From Psychroserpens sp. NJDZ02 (lineage in GTDB: Bacteria; Bacteroidota; Bacteroidia; Flavobacteriales; Flavobacteriaceae), in assembly GCF_004843725.1 (NCBI RefSeq), contig NZ_CP039451.1:4222001-4286000 (forward strand): DNA of 64,000 nt, read 5' to 3'. Positions 1 through 10,106 of the stretch are shown here, one piece after another. The notes under the pieces were generated by a model. The model was not told the DNA's origin. It saw nothing but the letters and a program-made list of their open reading frames with translations, and did no database searches. The stretch's first letter is position 1. Each line of letters opens with the position of its first letter. Both the position numbers and the translations under genes were made by a program.

Positions 1-143
1 AAATTATTTGAGGTTAAAATTATAGAGAACTAACCTCCTACTGTAAAAGTTAAAATATTATAAATCGGCTGTTAAAGTCTCTTAATTTAGATATATCATC
101 GTCTTGATAAATCTAAATTTGAGACTAATCAACCAACCAACTA

Positions 144-896
144 TTGAAAACTTTTACAACCTTACTAGTCTTTTTGACTACATCCGTCTTATATGCACAA
201 ACCGTAACAGGAAAAGTGTATGACTCGATTTCTACTTTAGAAAACATTAAAATAACAAACTTATTATCTAAACAAATAACAGTTACTGATGCTAACGGAA
301 CATTTCAAATTGAAGGAAAAACAGGAGATACGATTCAAATTAGTTCGTTATTTTACAATGAGCAAAAGTTAGTTTTAAAAGCCTATCATTTCCACGAAAG
401 TGTGGTCATCGAGCTTAAACAAATCTTTAATAATTTAGATGAAGTCCAACTAATCACCCCTTATAAAGAAACCTTAGCAGATGTTAAAACTGTTGAAGCA
501 ACCCTTAAAAACCAAATTTCAGAAGATACTAAAACCAGTCCTCACCTCTACTCTAAGCAACCTACCACTGGCGGAATAGATATCATACAGGTTATTGGTG
601 TGATTGCTAAACTTTTTGAAAATAAAGACAAATATGTCGCGCCTCCTTTTATTGAAATGACCTATGACGATTTAGAATCACTTTTTGAAAACTCTAGTTT
701 ATTTAACGAAAGATTTATAATACATGATTTACAAATTGAAAAAGAATATATCCCTATGTTTTTTGAGTTTGTAATAAAAAATGAACTTGATAGTCAGCTT
801 TTAGAAAAAGACAAAGAAGTAGAGCTATTAGAGCTTTTTGTCCAAAAAGGAAAGGTATTTAATAAAATTATTGCTGACTATAAAAACAAACAATAA
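144..896 (+). CDS. Secreted carboxypeptidase-regulatory-like domain protein
   Basis: The 250-residue protein begins with TTG and a clear signal peptide (residues 1-18, ending SVLYA before Gln). It continues with a carboxypeptidase-regulatory-like beta-sandwich at about residues 20-85 (pattern VTGKVYDS... TDANGTF). Proteins with this domain in Bacteroidota are usually periplasmic or outer-membrane associated. The remaining 160 residues are acidic and helical and I do not recognise them. No ATG lies near the signal peptide, so TTG is the best start. The gene stands 27 bp before the thioesterase remnant. The domain call is fairly firm; the role is unknown. Confidence 0.75.
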   Translation: MKTFTTLLVFLTTSVLYAQTVTGKVYDSISTLENIKITNLLSKQITVTDANGTFQIEGKTGDTIQISSLFYNEQKLVLKAYHFHESVVIELKQIFNNLDEVQLITPYKETLADVKTVEATLKNQISEDTKTSPHLYSKQPTTGGIDIIQVIGVIAKLFENKDKYVAPPFIEMTYDDLESLFENSSLFNERFIIHDLQIEKEYIPMFFEFVIKNELDSQLLEKDKEVELLELFVQKGKVFNKIIADYKNKQ

Positions 897-908
897 CTGG
901 TATTTTAG

Positions 909-916
909 TAATTTTG
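909..916 (+). promoter_or_regulatory. TANNTTTG-type -7 element (TAATTTTG)
   Basis: TAATTTTG matches the Bacteroidota -7 consensus TANNTTTG and lies 7 nt before the thioesterase ATG at 924, which would give an almost leaderless mRNA. No convincing -33 TTG is visible at the usual distance. Confidence 0.4.
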
Positions 917-923
917 TTAAGTC

Positions 924-1304
924 ATGAAAACATATAGTGAAGATTTAATTGTTACTCTTGATGATTTAGATGAACTAAATCATGTTAATAATGTGCGTTA
1001 TATCCAATGGGTAAACCAAATTGCTAAAGCACACTGGTTTAATAATGCCACACAAGAGATGCTTGATCAGTATTTTTGGGTGTTAATATCCCATAAAATA
1101 GACTATAAACGCCAAATATTTTTAGGTGATAAAGTTACATTAAAAACCTACGTCAAATTATGCGAAGGCGTGACATCCTTGCGTGTTGTAGAAGTGTTAG
1201 TTAACAACAAACAGTGTGCTTATTCCGAAACTAAATAGTGTTTTATGAATATAGATACCAAAAGACCGTCTAGAATATCACCAGAAATCATTGCCATGTT
1301 CTAA
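924..1304 (+). pseudogene. Acyl-CoA thioesterase (4HBT fold) with in-frame amber stop
   Basis: The open part, residues 1-104, is a hot-dog-fold thioesterase of the 4HBT/YbgC type, with the family motif DxDELNHVNNVRY near the N-terminus (about residues 14-26). Translation stops at TAG 1236-1238. The same frame then continues for 21 more codons, starting CFMNIDTKRP, to TAA at 1302-1304, giving the normal length of about 126 residues. Family members usually have a Trp before the final Cys/Phe strand, so the stop looks like a single TGG to TAG change. The call is a recent nonsense mutation; a sequencing error or suppression cannot be excluded from sequence alone. Confidence 0.75.
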
Positions 1305-1378
1305 TAATTTTAAAGACACATACTAATTACCCTTTAAAAAAGTTATATTTTAGTCAACCAAAGTTACAATTACAATTT

Positions 1379-2932
1379 ATGAAGCGTACGCTATATTTTA
1401 TCTGCTGTATTGGATTAATTTTATCATCATTATCTTGTCGTAAAGATTTCGAATTTGAAGCAAGCACCGGTAGTTTAGGGTTTTCTAAAGACACCGTTTA
1501 TTTAGATACCATTTTTGCAAATATTGGATCAAGCACTTATAATTTAAAAGTGTATAATAATAGTAATGAAGATATTTCTATTCCTAATGTGGAACTACAA
1601 AATGGAGAAAATTCAGGCTACCGTTTAAATGTAGACGGTCAAGCCGGAAAAAGCTTTACGGATGTACAACTATTAGCAAAAGACAGTTTATTTATTTTTA
1701 TAGAAACCACTTATAATACTAACACGACTCCGCTGTCTGATACAGAATTTTTATACACAGACAAAATCTTGTTTGACTCTGGAGGTAATCTTCAAGAGGT
1801 CGATTTAGTAACTTTAGTTAAGGACGCTAATTTTATTTACCCGAATAGAGATAACACTACAGGTATTATTGAAACACTAACCTTAACCATTGATGGTGTC
1901 CCTACGGAAAGTGAGATATTAGGTCGCGAATTACTGCCAGATGAGTTAACTTTTACTAATGAAAAACCGTATGTCGTTTATGGCTACGCAGCTGTACCAA
2001 CAGGTGAAACGTTGACAATAAATCCCGGCGCACGCATCCATTTTCATGCTAACTCAGGTTTATTAGTCTCTGAAGGCGCAACGTTAAATGTCAATGGAGC
2101 GTTAAGTACTGATCCAGAATTATTAGAAAACGAAGTGATTTTTGAAGGCGATCGTTTAGAGCCTTTATATAGTGATGTCCCTGGACAATGGGGAACGATT
2201 TGGCTATTTGAAGGGAGCCAAAATAATACTATTAATCATGCTACCATAAAAAACGCCACAGTTGGTGTGTTATCTGACGGTGATGCCAATGCTGTAACAG
2301 ATAAATTAACCATTACAAATTCTCAAATTTACAATATTAGTACCTTCGGAATTTTAGGACGTAATACTTCTATCAGAGCAGAAAACATCGTTTTAAATAA
2401 TGCTGGACAAGCTAGTTTTGGTGCAACTCTTGGTGGAAAATACAATGTCACCCACTCCACGATAGCTAATTACTGGAATAGTAGTTTTAGACAATTCCCT
2501 GCGTTATTAATTAATAACTTTGTTGTCGATGCTGAAAATACCGCTTTTGTTTCGGATTTAACCGAAGCTAATTTTAGTAACTGTATTATTTATGGTAATG
2601 ATAATCCTGAGCTTTTAATTGACGAAATTGAAGATACATCTGTTGTCTTTAATTTTAAGTTTACTAATTGTCTATTACGTTTTCAAGATAATAATAACTT
2701 CTTTTCTAGTTCTAATTACGATTTTGATGATGCCACGCATTATGAAAATATGATTTTTAACGAAGATCCTGATTTTAGAGATGCCTCAGAAAATGATTTA
2801 CTTATTGGTGATAACTCAGCTGCTAATGGGCAAGGGAATGCTACTTTTTCTAGTCAAGTTCCAAATGATATTTTAGGAGTTAGTAGAACTGCTAGTCCTG
2901 ACTTAGGGGCTTATCAGCATGTTACCTTTTAG
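1379..2932 (+). CDS. Lipoprotein with parallel beta-helix-like repeats
   Basis: The 517-residue protein has a lipoprotein signal peptide with lipobox LSSLSC (Cys20). An N-terminal beta-sandwich-like part (about 30-150) is followed by a region rich in short Asn/Thr/Ile strands (about 200-500, e.g. LTITNSQIYNIS, FSNCIIYGND) typical of right-handed parallel beta-helices. The C-terminal motif SPDLGAYQ is common at the end of such flavobacterial surface proteins. Location is predicted to be the cell envelope, possibly outer leaflet. Substrate unknown. It is a single gene preceding the 275-bp repeat block. Confidence 0.75.
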   Translation: MKRTLYFICCIGLILSSLSCRKDFEFEASTGSLGFSKDTVYLDTIFANIGSSTYNLKVYNNSNEDISIPNVELQNGENSGYRLNVDGQAGKSFTDVQLLAKDSLFIFIETTYNTNTTPLSDTEFLYTDKILFDSGGNLQEVDLVTLVKDANFIYPNRDNTTGIIETLTLTIDGVPTESEILGRELLPDELTFTNEKPYVVYGYAAVPTGETLTINPGARIHFHANSGLLVSEGATLNVNGALSTDPELLENEVIFEGDRLEPLYSDVPGQWGTIWLFEGSQNNTINHATIKNATVGVLSDGDANAVTDKLTITNSQIYNISTFGILGRNTSIRAENIVLNNAGQASFGATLGGKYNVTHSTIANYWNSSFRQFPALLINNFVVDAENTAFVSDLTEANFSNCIIYGNDNPELLIDEIEDTSVVFNFKFTNCLLRFQDNNNFFSSSNYDFDDATHYENMIFNEDPDFRDASENDLLIGDNSAANGQGNATFSSQVPNDILGVSRTASPDLGAYQHVTF

Positions 2933-2942
2933 TATATAAAAA

Positions 2943-5078
2943 CTCCTCTTTCTTTTGATTTCCTTTTATTGAAATCAAAATTCATTCTCCTCTTTCAAAT
3001 TAAAGAGGAGAGCATTACATGATGATTTGTTTGGTTTGCTAGTTATATTTGAAGTATTGATTTAACTATTCCGAGTTTTATTATATCTAATGAGCACATA
3101 TCGTCAGTTCGAGTGCGATGACGAAAGAAACGTGTATCGAGAACTTTTTTTCATCTACATACAATTTTTAACTGCTTCTTAAACTACAGAATTTGATGCG
3201 GATATAGAATAATAGAACTCCTCTTTCTTTTGATTTCTTTCTATTGAAATCAAAATTCATTCTCCTCTTTCAAATTAAAGAGGAGAGCTTTACATAATGA
3301 TTTGTTTGGTTTGTTAATTACCTTTGAAGTATTGATACAACTATTCCACTACTATTTATAATGAGTGAACACATATCGTCAGTTCAAGTGCGGCGACGAA
3401 GGAGACGTGTATCGAGAACTTTTTTTCATCTTCATACAATTTTTAACTGCTTCTTAAACTACAGAAATTGATTCGGATATAGGATAACAGAACTCCTCTT
3501 TCTTTTGATTTCCTTTTATTGAAATCAAAATTCATTCTCCTCTTTGAAATTAAAGAGGAGAGCTTTACATAATGATTCGTTTGGTTTGCTAGTTATCTTT
3601 GAAGTATTGATCTAAATAATTCTTACATTTTTGTATTGAGTGAACACACCACGTCAGTTCGAGTGCGTCGACGAAGGAGGCGTGTATCGAGAACTTTTTT
3701 TCATCTTCTTGCCATTTTAAGCTGCTCTTAAAACTTCAGGATTTGATTCGGATATAGGATAATAGAACTCCTCTTTCTTTTGATTTCTTTTTATTGAAAT
3801 CAAAATTCATTCTCCTCTTTCAAATTAAAGAGGAGAGCATTACATGATGATTTGTTTTGTTTGCTAGTTATCTTTGAAGTCTTGATCTAAATAATCCTTA
3901 CATTTTTGTATTAAGTGAGCACACCACGTCAGTTCGAGTGCGACGACGAGGGAGGCGTGTATCGAGAACTTTTTTTCATCTTCTTGCCATTTTAAGCTGC
4001 TCTTAAAACTTCAGGATTTGATTCAGATATAGGATAATAGAACTCCTCTTTCTTTTGATTTCTTTTTATTGAAATCAAAATTCATTCTCCTCTTTCAAAT
4101 TAAAGAGGAGAGCATTACATGATGATTTGTTTTGTTTGCTAGTTATCTTTGAAGTATTGATCTAAATAATTCTTACATTTTTGTATTGAGTGAACACACC
4201 ACGTCAGTTCGAGTGCGTCGACGAAGGAGACGTGTATCGAGAACTTTTTTTCATCTTCATACAATTTTTAACTGCTTCTTAAACTACAGGATTTGATTCG
4301 GATATAGGATAATAGAACTCCTCTTTCTTTTGATTTCCTTTTATTGAAATCAAAATTCATTCTCTTCTTTGAAATTAAAGAGGAGAGCTTTACATAATGA
4401 TTTGTTTGGTTTGCTAGTTATCTTTGAAGTATTGATTTAACTATTCCTAGTTTTATTATATCTAGTGAGCACATATCGTCAGTTCGAGTGCGGCGACGAA
4501 GGAGACGTGTATCGAGAACTTTTTTTCATCTTCATCCAATTTTTATTTGCTTCTTAAACTACAGAATTTGATGCGGATAATAGGATAATAGAACTCCTCT
4601 TTCTTTTGATTTCTTTTTATTGAAATCAAAATTCATTCTCCTCTTTCAAATTAAAGAGGAGAGCTTTACATAATGATTTGTTTGGTTTGCTAGTTATCTT
4701 TGATGTATTGATCTAAATGATCTTTAACTTTTCTATTGAGCGAGCACACCACGTCAGTTCGAGTGCGGCGACGAAGGAGGCGTGTATCGAGAACTTTTTT
4801 TCATCTTCATACAATTTTTAACTGCTTCTTAAACTACAGGATTGGATGCGGATATAGCATAATAGAACTCCTCTTTCTTTTGATTTCCTTTTATTGAAAT
4901 CAAAATTCATTCTCCTCTTTGAAATTAAAGAGGAGAGCATTACATGATGATTTGTTTGGTTTGCTAGTTATCTTTGAAGTATTGATTTAACTCATCTCTA
5001 TTTTTTGTTTTGAGTGAGCACACCACGTCAGTTCGAGTGCGGCGACGAAGGAGACGTGTATCGAGAACTTTTTTTTGT
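2943..5078. repeat. Eight tandem copies of a 275-bp intergenic repeat
   Basis: Copies begin at 2943, 3218, 3493, 3768, 4043, 4318, 4594 and 4868 (each at CTCCTCTTTC); the period is 275 bp within 1 nt and the last copy lacks about 60 nt. Each copy contains a hairpin TTTTGATTTC/GAAATCAAAA, a second hairpin CTCCTCTTT/AAAGAGGAG, a variable AT-rich stretch, and then a conserved module with CGTCAGTTCGAGTGCG and CGTGTATCGAGAAC followed by a T-run. The latter module resembles short dispersed flavobacterial intergenic repeats. No ORF with coding character is present, so this 2.2-kb stretch holds only repeats. Function unknown. Confidence 0.95.
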
Positions 5079-5110
5079 ATCACTCCATAAAAGTAAAAAC
5101 TACAAAACAA

Positions 5111-5139
5111 AAAAGCCTGCTAAAATATAGCAGGCTTTT
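5111..5139 (-). terminator. Rho-independent terminator after glyA
   Basis: AAAGCCTGC/GCAGGCTTT inverted repeat with a loop of about 11 nt and flanking A and T runs. It sits 35 bp past the glyA stop and works on the minus strand, and probably on both. Confidence 0.85.
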
Positions 5140-5140
5140 A

Positions 5141-5158
5141 TTCCGCGAAAGCGAAAAA
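5141..5158. repeat. Short palindrome TTCCGCGAAAGCGAAA
   Basis: One of several dispersed TTTCCGC-NNN(N)-GCGAAA type palindromes in this window (others at 6467-6485, 11845-11861 and 62895-62909), all intergenic or at gene edges. Confidence 0.55.
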
Positions 5159-5173
5159 TTATTTTATAATAGA

Positions 5174-6448
5174 CTAAGCTACAAACAATGGTAACTCACT
5201 CATCATTGCATTAACTTTTATTGCTATTTCTTCTAATAAATCTTCGTTTTCATGATTCATTAGTACTTGATCGATTAACTCGACAATAGCTTCCATTTCG
5301 TTTTCTTTTAAACCTCTTGTTGTAATCGCAGCTGTACCTATTCTAATTCCTGACGTTACAAATGGTGATTTATCATCAAACGGCACCATGTTTTTGTTTA
5401 CTGTAATATCTGCTTTTACTAAAGCTTTTTCTGCATCCTTACCCGTAATATTTTTATTACGTAAATCAATTAACATCATGTGGTTATCTGTACCTCCAGA
5501 AATAATTTTGTAACCACGTTTTACAAACGCGTCTGCCATTGCTGATGCATTTTTCTTTACTTGTAACATATAGGTAAGAAACTCGTCTGTCAATGCTTCG
5601 CCAAAAGCAATCGCTTTCGCTGCAATAATATGCTCTAAAGGTCCACCCTGATTTCCTGGGAATACGCCAGAATCTAAAAGTGAAGACATTTTTCGTAAAT
5701 TTCCGTTTTTAAGTTTAATACCAAATGGGTTATCAAAATCTTTACCCATTAATATCATTCCCCCTCTTGGCCCACGTAACGTTTTGTGTGTTGTCGTGGT
5801 TACAATATGGCAATGTGGTATTGGATCGTTTAAAATTCCTTTTGCAATTAATCCTGCAGGATGAGAAATATCTGCAAGTAATAAAGCACCAACACTATCT
5901 GCTATTGCTCTAAAACGTTTAAAATCTATATCTCTAGAATATGCAGACGCTCCAGCAATAATTAATTTTGGCTGTTCTTTAGTTGCTATTTCTTGAATTT
6001 TATCATAATTCAAAACACCTGTTTCCTGCTCTACCCCGTAAAATACAGGATTATATAATTTACCTGAAAAGTTAACTGGAGAACCGTGCGTTAAATGTCC
6101 ACCATGAGACAAATCGAATCCTAAAATCTTATCTCCTGGTTGTAAAACAGCATGATAAACGGCTGTATTTGCCTGACTTCCAGAGTGCGGTTGTACATTA
6201 GCATACGCAGCACCAAATAATGTTTTGGCACGATCAATAGCTATCTGTTCTACCTCATCAACTACTTCACAACCACCATAATAACGCTTACCAGGATACC
6301 CTTCTGCATATTTATTGGTCAGTACAGATCCTGCTGCTTCCATAACTTGGTCACTGACAAAGTTTTCTGAGGCAATTAGTTCTATACCATTTAGTTGGCG
6401 TTCTTTTTCGGCTTGAATCAATTCAAAAATCTGTTCGTCACGTAGCAT
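5174..6448 (-). CDS. glyA: Serine hydroxymethyltransferase
   Basis: The 424-residue protein matches the standard length of SHMT, the cytoplasmic PLP enzyme converting serine plus tetrahydrofolate into glycine plus 5,10-methylene-THF. Visible family motifs are IELIASENF near residue 23, [15 protein letters not shown] near 47-61, and the PLP-lysine motif [14 protein letters not shown] (Lys about 222). ATG at 6448 starts the protein. The gene is divergent from fumarylacetoacetase across a 144-bp spacer and ends at a strong terminator. Nothing is missing or unusual. Confidence 0.98.
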   Translation of the reverse strand: MLRDEQIFELIQAEKERQLNGIELIASENFVSDQVMEAAGSVLTNKYAEGYPGKRYYGGCEVVDEVEQIAIDRAKTLFGAAYANVQPHSGSQANTAVYHAVLQPGDKILGFDLSHGGHLTHGSPVNFSGKLYNPVFYGVEQETGVLNYDKIQEIATKEQPKLIIAGASAYSRDIDFKRFRAIADSVGALLLADISHPAGLIAKGILNDPIPHCHIVTTTTHKTLRGPRGGMILMGKDFDNPFGIKLKNGNLRKMSSLLDSGVFPGNQGGPLEHIIAAKAIAFGEALTDEFLTYMLQVKKNASAMADAFVKRGYKIISGGTDNHMMLIDLRNKNITGKDAEKALVKADITVNKNMVPFDDKSPFVTSGIRIGTAAITTRGLKENEMEAIVELIDQVLMNHENEDLLEEIAIKVNAMMSELPLFVA

Positions 6449-6466
6449 AGTTATGTGTTTTTGTTA

Positions 6467-6485
6467 TTTCCGCTTAAGCGAAAAA
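6467..6485. repeat. Short palindrome TTTCCGCTTAAGCGAAAAA
   Basis: Near-perfect palindrome TTTCCGCTTAAGCGAAA between the glyA start and the divergent fumarylacetoacetase gene. Same motif family as at 5141, 11845 and 62895. It could be an operator or a dispersed repeat; the sequence alone does not decide. Confidence 0.5.
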
Positions 6486-6592
6486 TGTTTTATCGTTAAA
6501 TATTTATCAAAAATAACAAATAACCTTTGTAAATAATTGAAAAAACATATATTTACTTAGAATTTATAAACAACAAATCAACAATCATACAT

Positions 6593-7885
6593 ATGCCATT
6601 ATCAGCTAATAATCCAGACAGAAAATCATGGTTGCACGTCGATAAAAATTCGGACTTCCCTATCCAAAATATTCCTTTTGGTGTTTTCTTAACTAGAGAT
6701 GACATAATTACCATTGGAACACGTATTGGAGATACAGCAATTGACTTAGGTGCTTTACACCAATTAGGTTATTTTGAAGGTATCCCATTAACTGAAGATA
6801 TTTTTCTTCAAGACACACTAAACGATTTTATCGCAGATGGACGTAAAACGTGGCGTTTGGTTAGAAACAGAATTGCCGAAATTTTTGATGTAGAAAATGA
6901 CGCATTGACCAATAACTTAAAACATAAAGAAATTGTTTTATTCCGTTTGGACGAAATAGAAATGCAATTACCAGTTCAAATTGGAGATTATACAGATTTT
7001 TACTCAAGCATAGAACATGCCACTAATGTGGGAACCATGTTTAGAGATCCAGACAACGCATTATTACCAAATTGGCTACATATTCCTGTAGGTTACCATG
7101 GTAGAAGTAGTTCTATCATTCCTTCTGGAATCCCTGTACATAGACCACAAGGTCAAACGCTACCTGCTGGAGCTACAGAGCCTGTTTTTGGCCCGAGTAA
7201 ATTAGTGGATTTTGAATTAGAAATGGCATTTATAACTACAGATGCTAACGATTTAGGAGAACCAATACCTGTTAACGAAGCTGAAGAATACATCTTTGGA
7301 TTAGTATTATTTAACGATTGGTCTGCTCGTGATATCCAAAAATGGGAATATGTTCCATTAGGACCGTTTTTAGCTAAAAACTTTGCATCCTCAATTTCGC
7401 CTTGGATTGTAACTTTAGATGCTTTACAACCATTTAAAACAGATAGCCCTAAACCATTAAAAAAGCAATTACCCTATCTACAACAGTCTGGTAAAAAGAG
7501 TTACGATATTAACTTAGAAGTTGCTATACAACCAGAAAAGGCTAAAGAAACGGTCGTTACTAAATCTAATTTTAAAAACATGTATTGGAGCATGTCACAG
7601 CAATTGGCGCATCATACCGTAAACGGTTGTCCAATTAATAGTGGAGACATGATGGGTAGTGGTACTATCTCTGGTCCAACACCTGATAGTTACGGCTCTA
7701 TGTTAGAATTATCTTGGAGAGGTGAAAAACCTGTTAAAATGAAAGATGGTACAGAACGTAAGTTTATCAATGATAACGATACGGTTATCATGAGAGGCTA
7801 TTGCGAAAAAGAAGGGACTAGAATTGGGTTTGGAGAAGTTAAAACGAAGCTTTTACCAATATTTCAACCAAAAAAAATAAAATAA
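6593..7885 (+). CDS. fahA: Fumarylacetoacetase
   Basis: The 430-residue protein is full length for FAH, which hydrolyses 4-fumarylacetoacetate to fumarate and acetoacetate, the last step of tyrosine/homogentisate degradation in the cytoplasm. Seen motifs: DFYSSIEHATNVG (about 130-142), the signature GYHGRSSSIIPSG followed by RPQGQ (about 165-185), the metal-ligand segment DFELEMAFI (about 207-215), LFNDWSARDIQ and GSGTISGPTPDSYGSM. The ATG at 6593 gives the normal N-terminus. Other tyrosine-degradation genes are not next to it. A terminator follows. Confidence 0.96.
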   Translation: MPLSANNPDRKSWLHVDKNSDFPIQNIPFGVFLTRDDIITIGTRIGDTAIDLGALHQLGYFEGIPLTEDIFLQDTLNDFIADGRKTWRLVRNRIAEIFDVENDALTNNLKHKEIVLFRLDEIEMQLPVQIGDYTDFYSSIEHATNVGTMFRDPDNALLPNWLHIPVGYHGRSSSIIPSGIPVHRPQGQTLPAGATEPVFGPSKLVDFELEMAFITTDANDLGEPIPVNEAEEYIFGLVLFNDWSARDIQKWEYVPLGPFLAKNFASSISPWIVTLDALQPFKTDSPKPLKKQLPYLQQSGKKSYDINLEVAIQPEKAKETVVTKSNFKNMYWSMSQQLAHHTVNGCPINSGDMMGSGTISGPTPDSYGSMLELSWRGEKPVKMKDGTERKFINDNDTVIMRGYCEKEGTRIGFGEVKTKLLPIFQPKKIK

Positions 7886-7909
7886 CAACACATAGTATTC
7901 CAGATAGTT

Positions 7910-7946
7910 AACCCTTAAATTTAAAAATTTAAGGGTTTTCTTTTTT
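7910..7946 (+). terminator. Rho-independent terminator after fumarylacetoacetase
   Basis: Perfect inverted repeat AACCCTTAAATTT/AAATTTAAGGGTT followed by a T-rich tail, 25 bp after the stop codon. Confidence 0.85.
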
Positions 7947-8002
7947 GGTTTGGCACGCTAATTGGCTTTCTTTATAACAAAAACCAAATAAATCCCAAAA
8001 AC

Positions 8003-9184
8003 ATGAGAAACTTTACACTTATTACAGTACTCCTTCTAGTATTAACATCTTGTGTTGGAAGAAAACAAATCGAAAAACAATTAAATACCGGTAATTACGA
8101 TTTAGCAATTACCAATGCTTTAAAAAAATTAGAGAGCAATAAGGACAAAAAGCGTAAACAAGACTATGTTATACTACTTGAAGAAGCCTATTATAAAGTT
8201 GTAGAAAACGATAACAATACTATAAACCACTTAACCAAAGATGGTAATCCTGAGTCGTTCGAAACCATTTATAACACCTATCTTAATTTAGAGCAAAGAC
8301 AAAATGCTATTAAACCTGTATTGCCTTTAAAAATTGGAAAAAAGACTTTAAAGCTTAAGTTTAATGATTATAGTGATCAGATTGTAAATTACAGAGCTAA
8401 AGTTTCAGACTACAAATACATGCAAGCTTTACAATTAATTCAAACTAATGATAAGTTTTATAATCGTGAGGCTTATGCTTTATTAAATGATATAGAAAGT
8501 ATTAATCCTAATTATAAAGACATTAGGTTATTAATGAATGATGCCCATTTTAACGGAACCGATTTTGTATTGGTAACTATTGAAAACCAAACGCGTCAAA
8601 TTATACCAGCCCGCTTAGAATCTGATTTATTGAATTTTGATACCTATGGTTTAGATCAATTTTGGACAGCTTATCATGCAAGTTCTGACTCAAATATTGA
8701 TTACGACTACACCATGAAATTACAACTACAACGTATTAACATCTCTCCAGAACATATTACTGAAAGAGAGCTAGTACGTCAAAAAGACATTGTAGATGGC
8801 TGGGAATATGTATTAGATTCTAATGGAAATGTAAAAAAAGACAGTTTAGGTAATGATATTAAGCAAGATAAAATTGTAAACATAACAGCTAGATTTTTAG
8901 AAGTAAGTCAAATAAAATCAACACAAGTTGTGGCTAGAGTCGTTTACACTGATTTAAAACAGAACCAAACTTTAGATAATTTTCCAATAGACAGTGAGTT
9001 TATCTTTGAAAACATTTTTGGAACTGCAAAAGGCGATCAAAGAGCTTTACTAGATGAGGATTTACAATTACTAAGAAACAGACAAATCCCCTTCCCTAGT
9101 AATGAGCAAATGGTTTATGATACCGGTGAAGATTTAAAATACAAACTAAAAGATATCATAACTAGGTATCGTTTTAGAAATTAA
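8003..9184 (+). CDS. Lipoprotein of unknown function
   Basis: The 393-residue protein has lipobox VLTSC (Cys17). An N-terminal helical part (about 20-180), with repeated lengths suggestive of TPR-like helices (NTGNYDLAITNALKKL), is followed by a beta-rich domain (about 185-390). I do not recognise a named family with certainty; similar lipoproteins are common in Flavobacteriaceae. It is monocistronic, between terminators at 7910 and 9204. Predicted periplasmic face of the envelope. Confidence 0.75.
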   Translation: MRNFTLITVLLLVLTSCVGRKQIEKQLNTGNYDLAITNALKKLESNKDKKRKQDYVILLEEAYYKVVENDNNTINHLTKDGNPESFETIYNTYLNLEQRQNAIKPVLPLKIGKKTLKLKFNDYSDQIVNYRAKVSDYKYMQALQLIQTNDKFYNREAYALLNDIESINPNYKDIRLLMNDAHFNGTDFVLVTIENQTRQIIPARLESDLLNFDTYGLDQFWTAYHASSDSNIDYDYTMKLQLQRINISPEHITERELVRQKDIVDGWEYVLDSNGNVKKDSLGNDIKQDKIVNITARFLEVSQIKSTQVVARVVYTDLKQNQTLDNFPIDSEFIFENIFGTAKGDQRALLDEDLQLLRNRQIPFPSNEQMVYDTGEDLKYKLKDIITRYRFRN

Positions 9185-9203
9185 ACGCTAGTTTTATAAC
9201 ACC

Positions 9204-9237
9204 AAAAAAACTCCCAAATTGATTTGGGAGTTTTTTG
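9204..9237. terminator. Bidirectional terminator between convergent genes
   Basis: CTCCCAAATT/GATTTGGGAG hairpin with an A-run on the left and a T-run on the right, lying between the convergent lipoprotein gene and the SecD-like gene. Confidence 0.9.
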
Positions 9238-9257
9238 TATTATAAATAAATTTGATC

Positions 9258-10076
9258 CTATTTTTTATCTCCTCTTAATTTTCTAATCATTTCATTAATC
9301 TCTTTTTCAGAAAAACCATTACTTATATTTACATAGCCACCTGTAATCTTACTATTAACATAAGGCAAGGATATTATTTGTTTATCAATGACAATAGCAA
9401 TAGGTTTACCTATATTATTTGCTGTTAACAGCGCAAATTTGTGAGTCCCTTCTTTAGTAAATGCAATAACAATTTCTGGCTTGTTATTGCCATAATTACT
9501 ATAAATCTTCTCCACTTTTAAAATATCTGCTGACACAATTGCTGGTACTGCTTCCAATGCAACATCTTCATCTCTCGCATTATCAACATAATCAAGTATT
9601 GCATAAAAGCCATCTTCCCTATCCACCGGAACAGCAGCAAATGCATCTGATGCCCCATAACTCCCTGAGTAAGGCTTAAAACTATTTGTTATTTTTTCAA
9701 TTGCTGCATTAATAGTAGTAAACTCGACTATAATTGCCTCTTGCAAGCCCTCCAAATCAATATCCTTATCACAGTCTTCAGAATGATTACATCGGTATAA
9801 AACATCGATACTATCGTCCTCTAAAAAATAAGCAAGGGAAACTATTAATTTTTCAGTAATAACGTCTTCAGATATTTTAGCTTCTAATTGTGCAATTCTA
9901 ATAGTATCATCATCTGAAGCCATACGTTTTAAAACTTCAAACTTAGATTCAAAATCAGCTTTTTGAGTGTCAACAAGCTTTAACTTTTTAATGATATCAA
10001 CTATTTTCTCATGCTTGGTTTGCCCATAACTCACAAACACCATAAAATAAATAAAACATCCAAGCATAAACTTCAT
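9258..10076 (-). CDS. Secreted protein with SecD P1-head-like domain
   Basis: The 272-residue protein has a signal peptide (residues 1-18, ending VSYGQ). The last 100 residues (about 170-268) carry the pattern of the SecD/SecF P1 head subdomain: VEIAFTKEGTHKFALLT-like strand, then IAIVIDKQIISLPYVNSKITGG and NGFSEKEINEMI. No SecD membrane segments are present, so this is a soluble periplasmic relative, not SecD. The first half is helical and contains a Cys pair (CNHSEDC) in the middle. It is last in a likely operon with marC 30 bp upstream. Role unknown. Confidence 0.75.
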   Translation of the reverse strand: MKFMLGCFIYFMVFVSYGQTKHEKIVDIIKKLKLVDTQKADFESKFEVLKRMASDDDTIRIAQLEAKISEDVITEKLIVSLAYFLEDDSIDVLYRCNHSEDCDKDIDLEGLQEAIIVEFTTINAAIEKITNSFKPYSGSYGASDAFAAVPVDREDGFYAILDYVDNARDEDVALEAVPAIVSADILKVEKIYSNYGNNKPEIVIAFTKEGTHKFALLTANNIGKPIAIVIDKQIISLPYVNSKITGGYVNISNGFSEKEINEMIRKLRGDKK

Positions 10077-10106
10077 AGTGTTATCTATTTTAATTATTGT
10101 TTTAGA

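Noticed and set aside
2943..5078. Tandem repeats as a gene or tRNA cluster
   Set aside because: No cloverleaf and no long open frame; stops occur in all frames of each copy.
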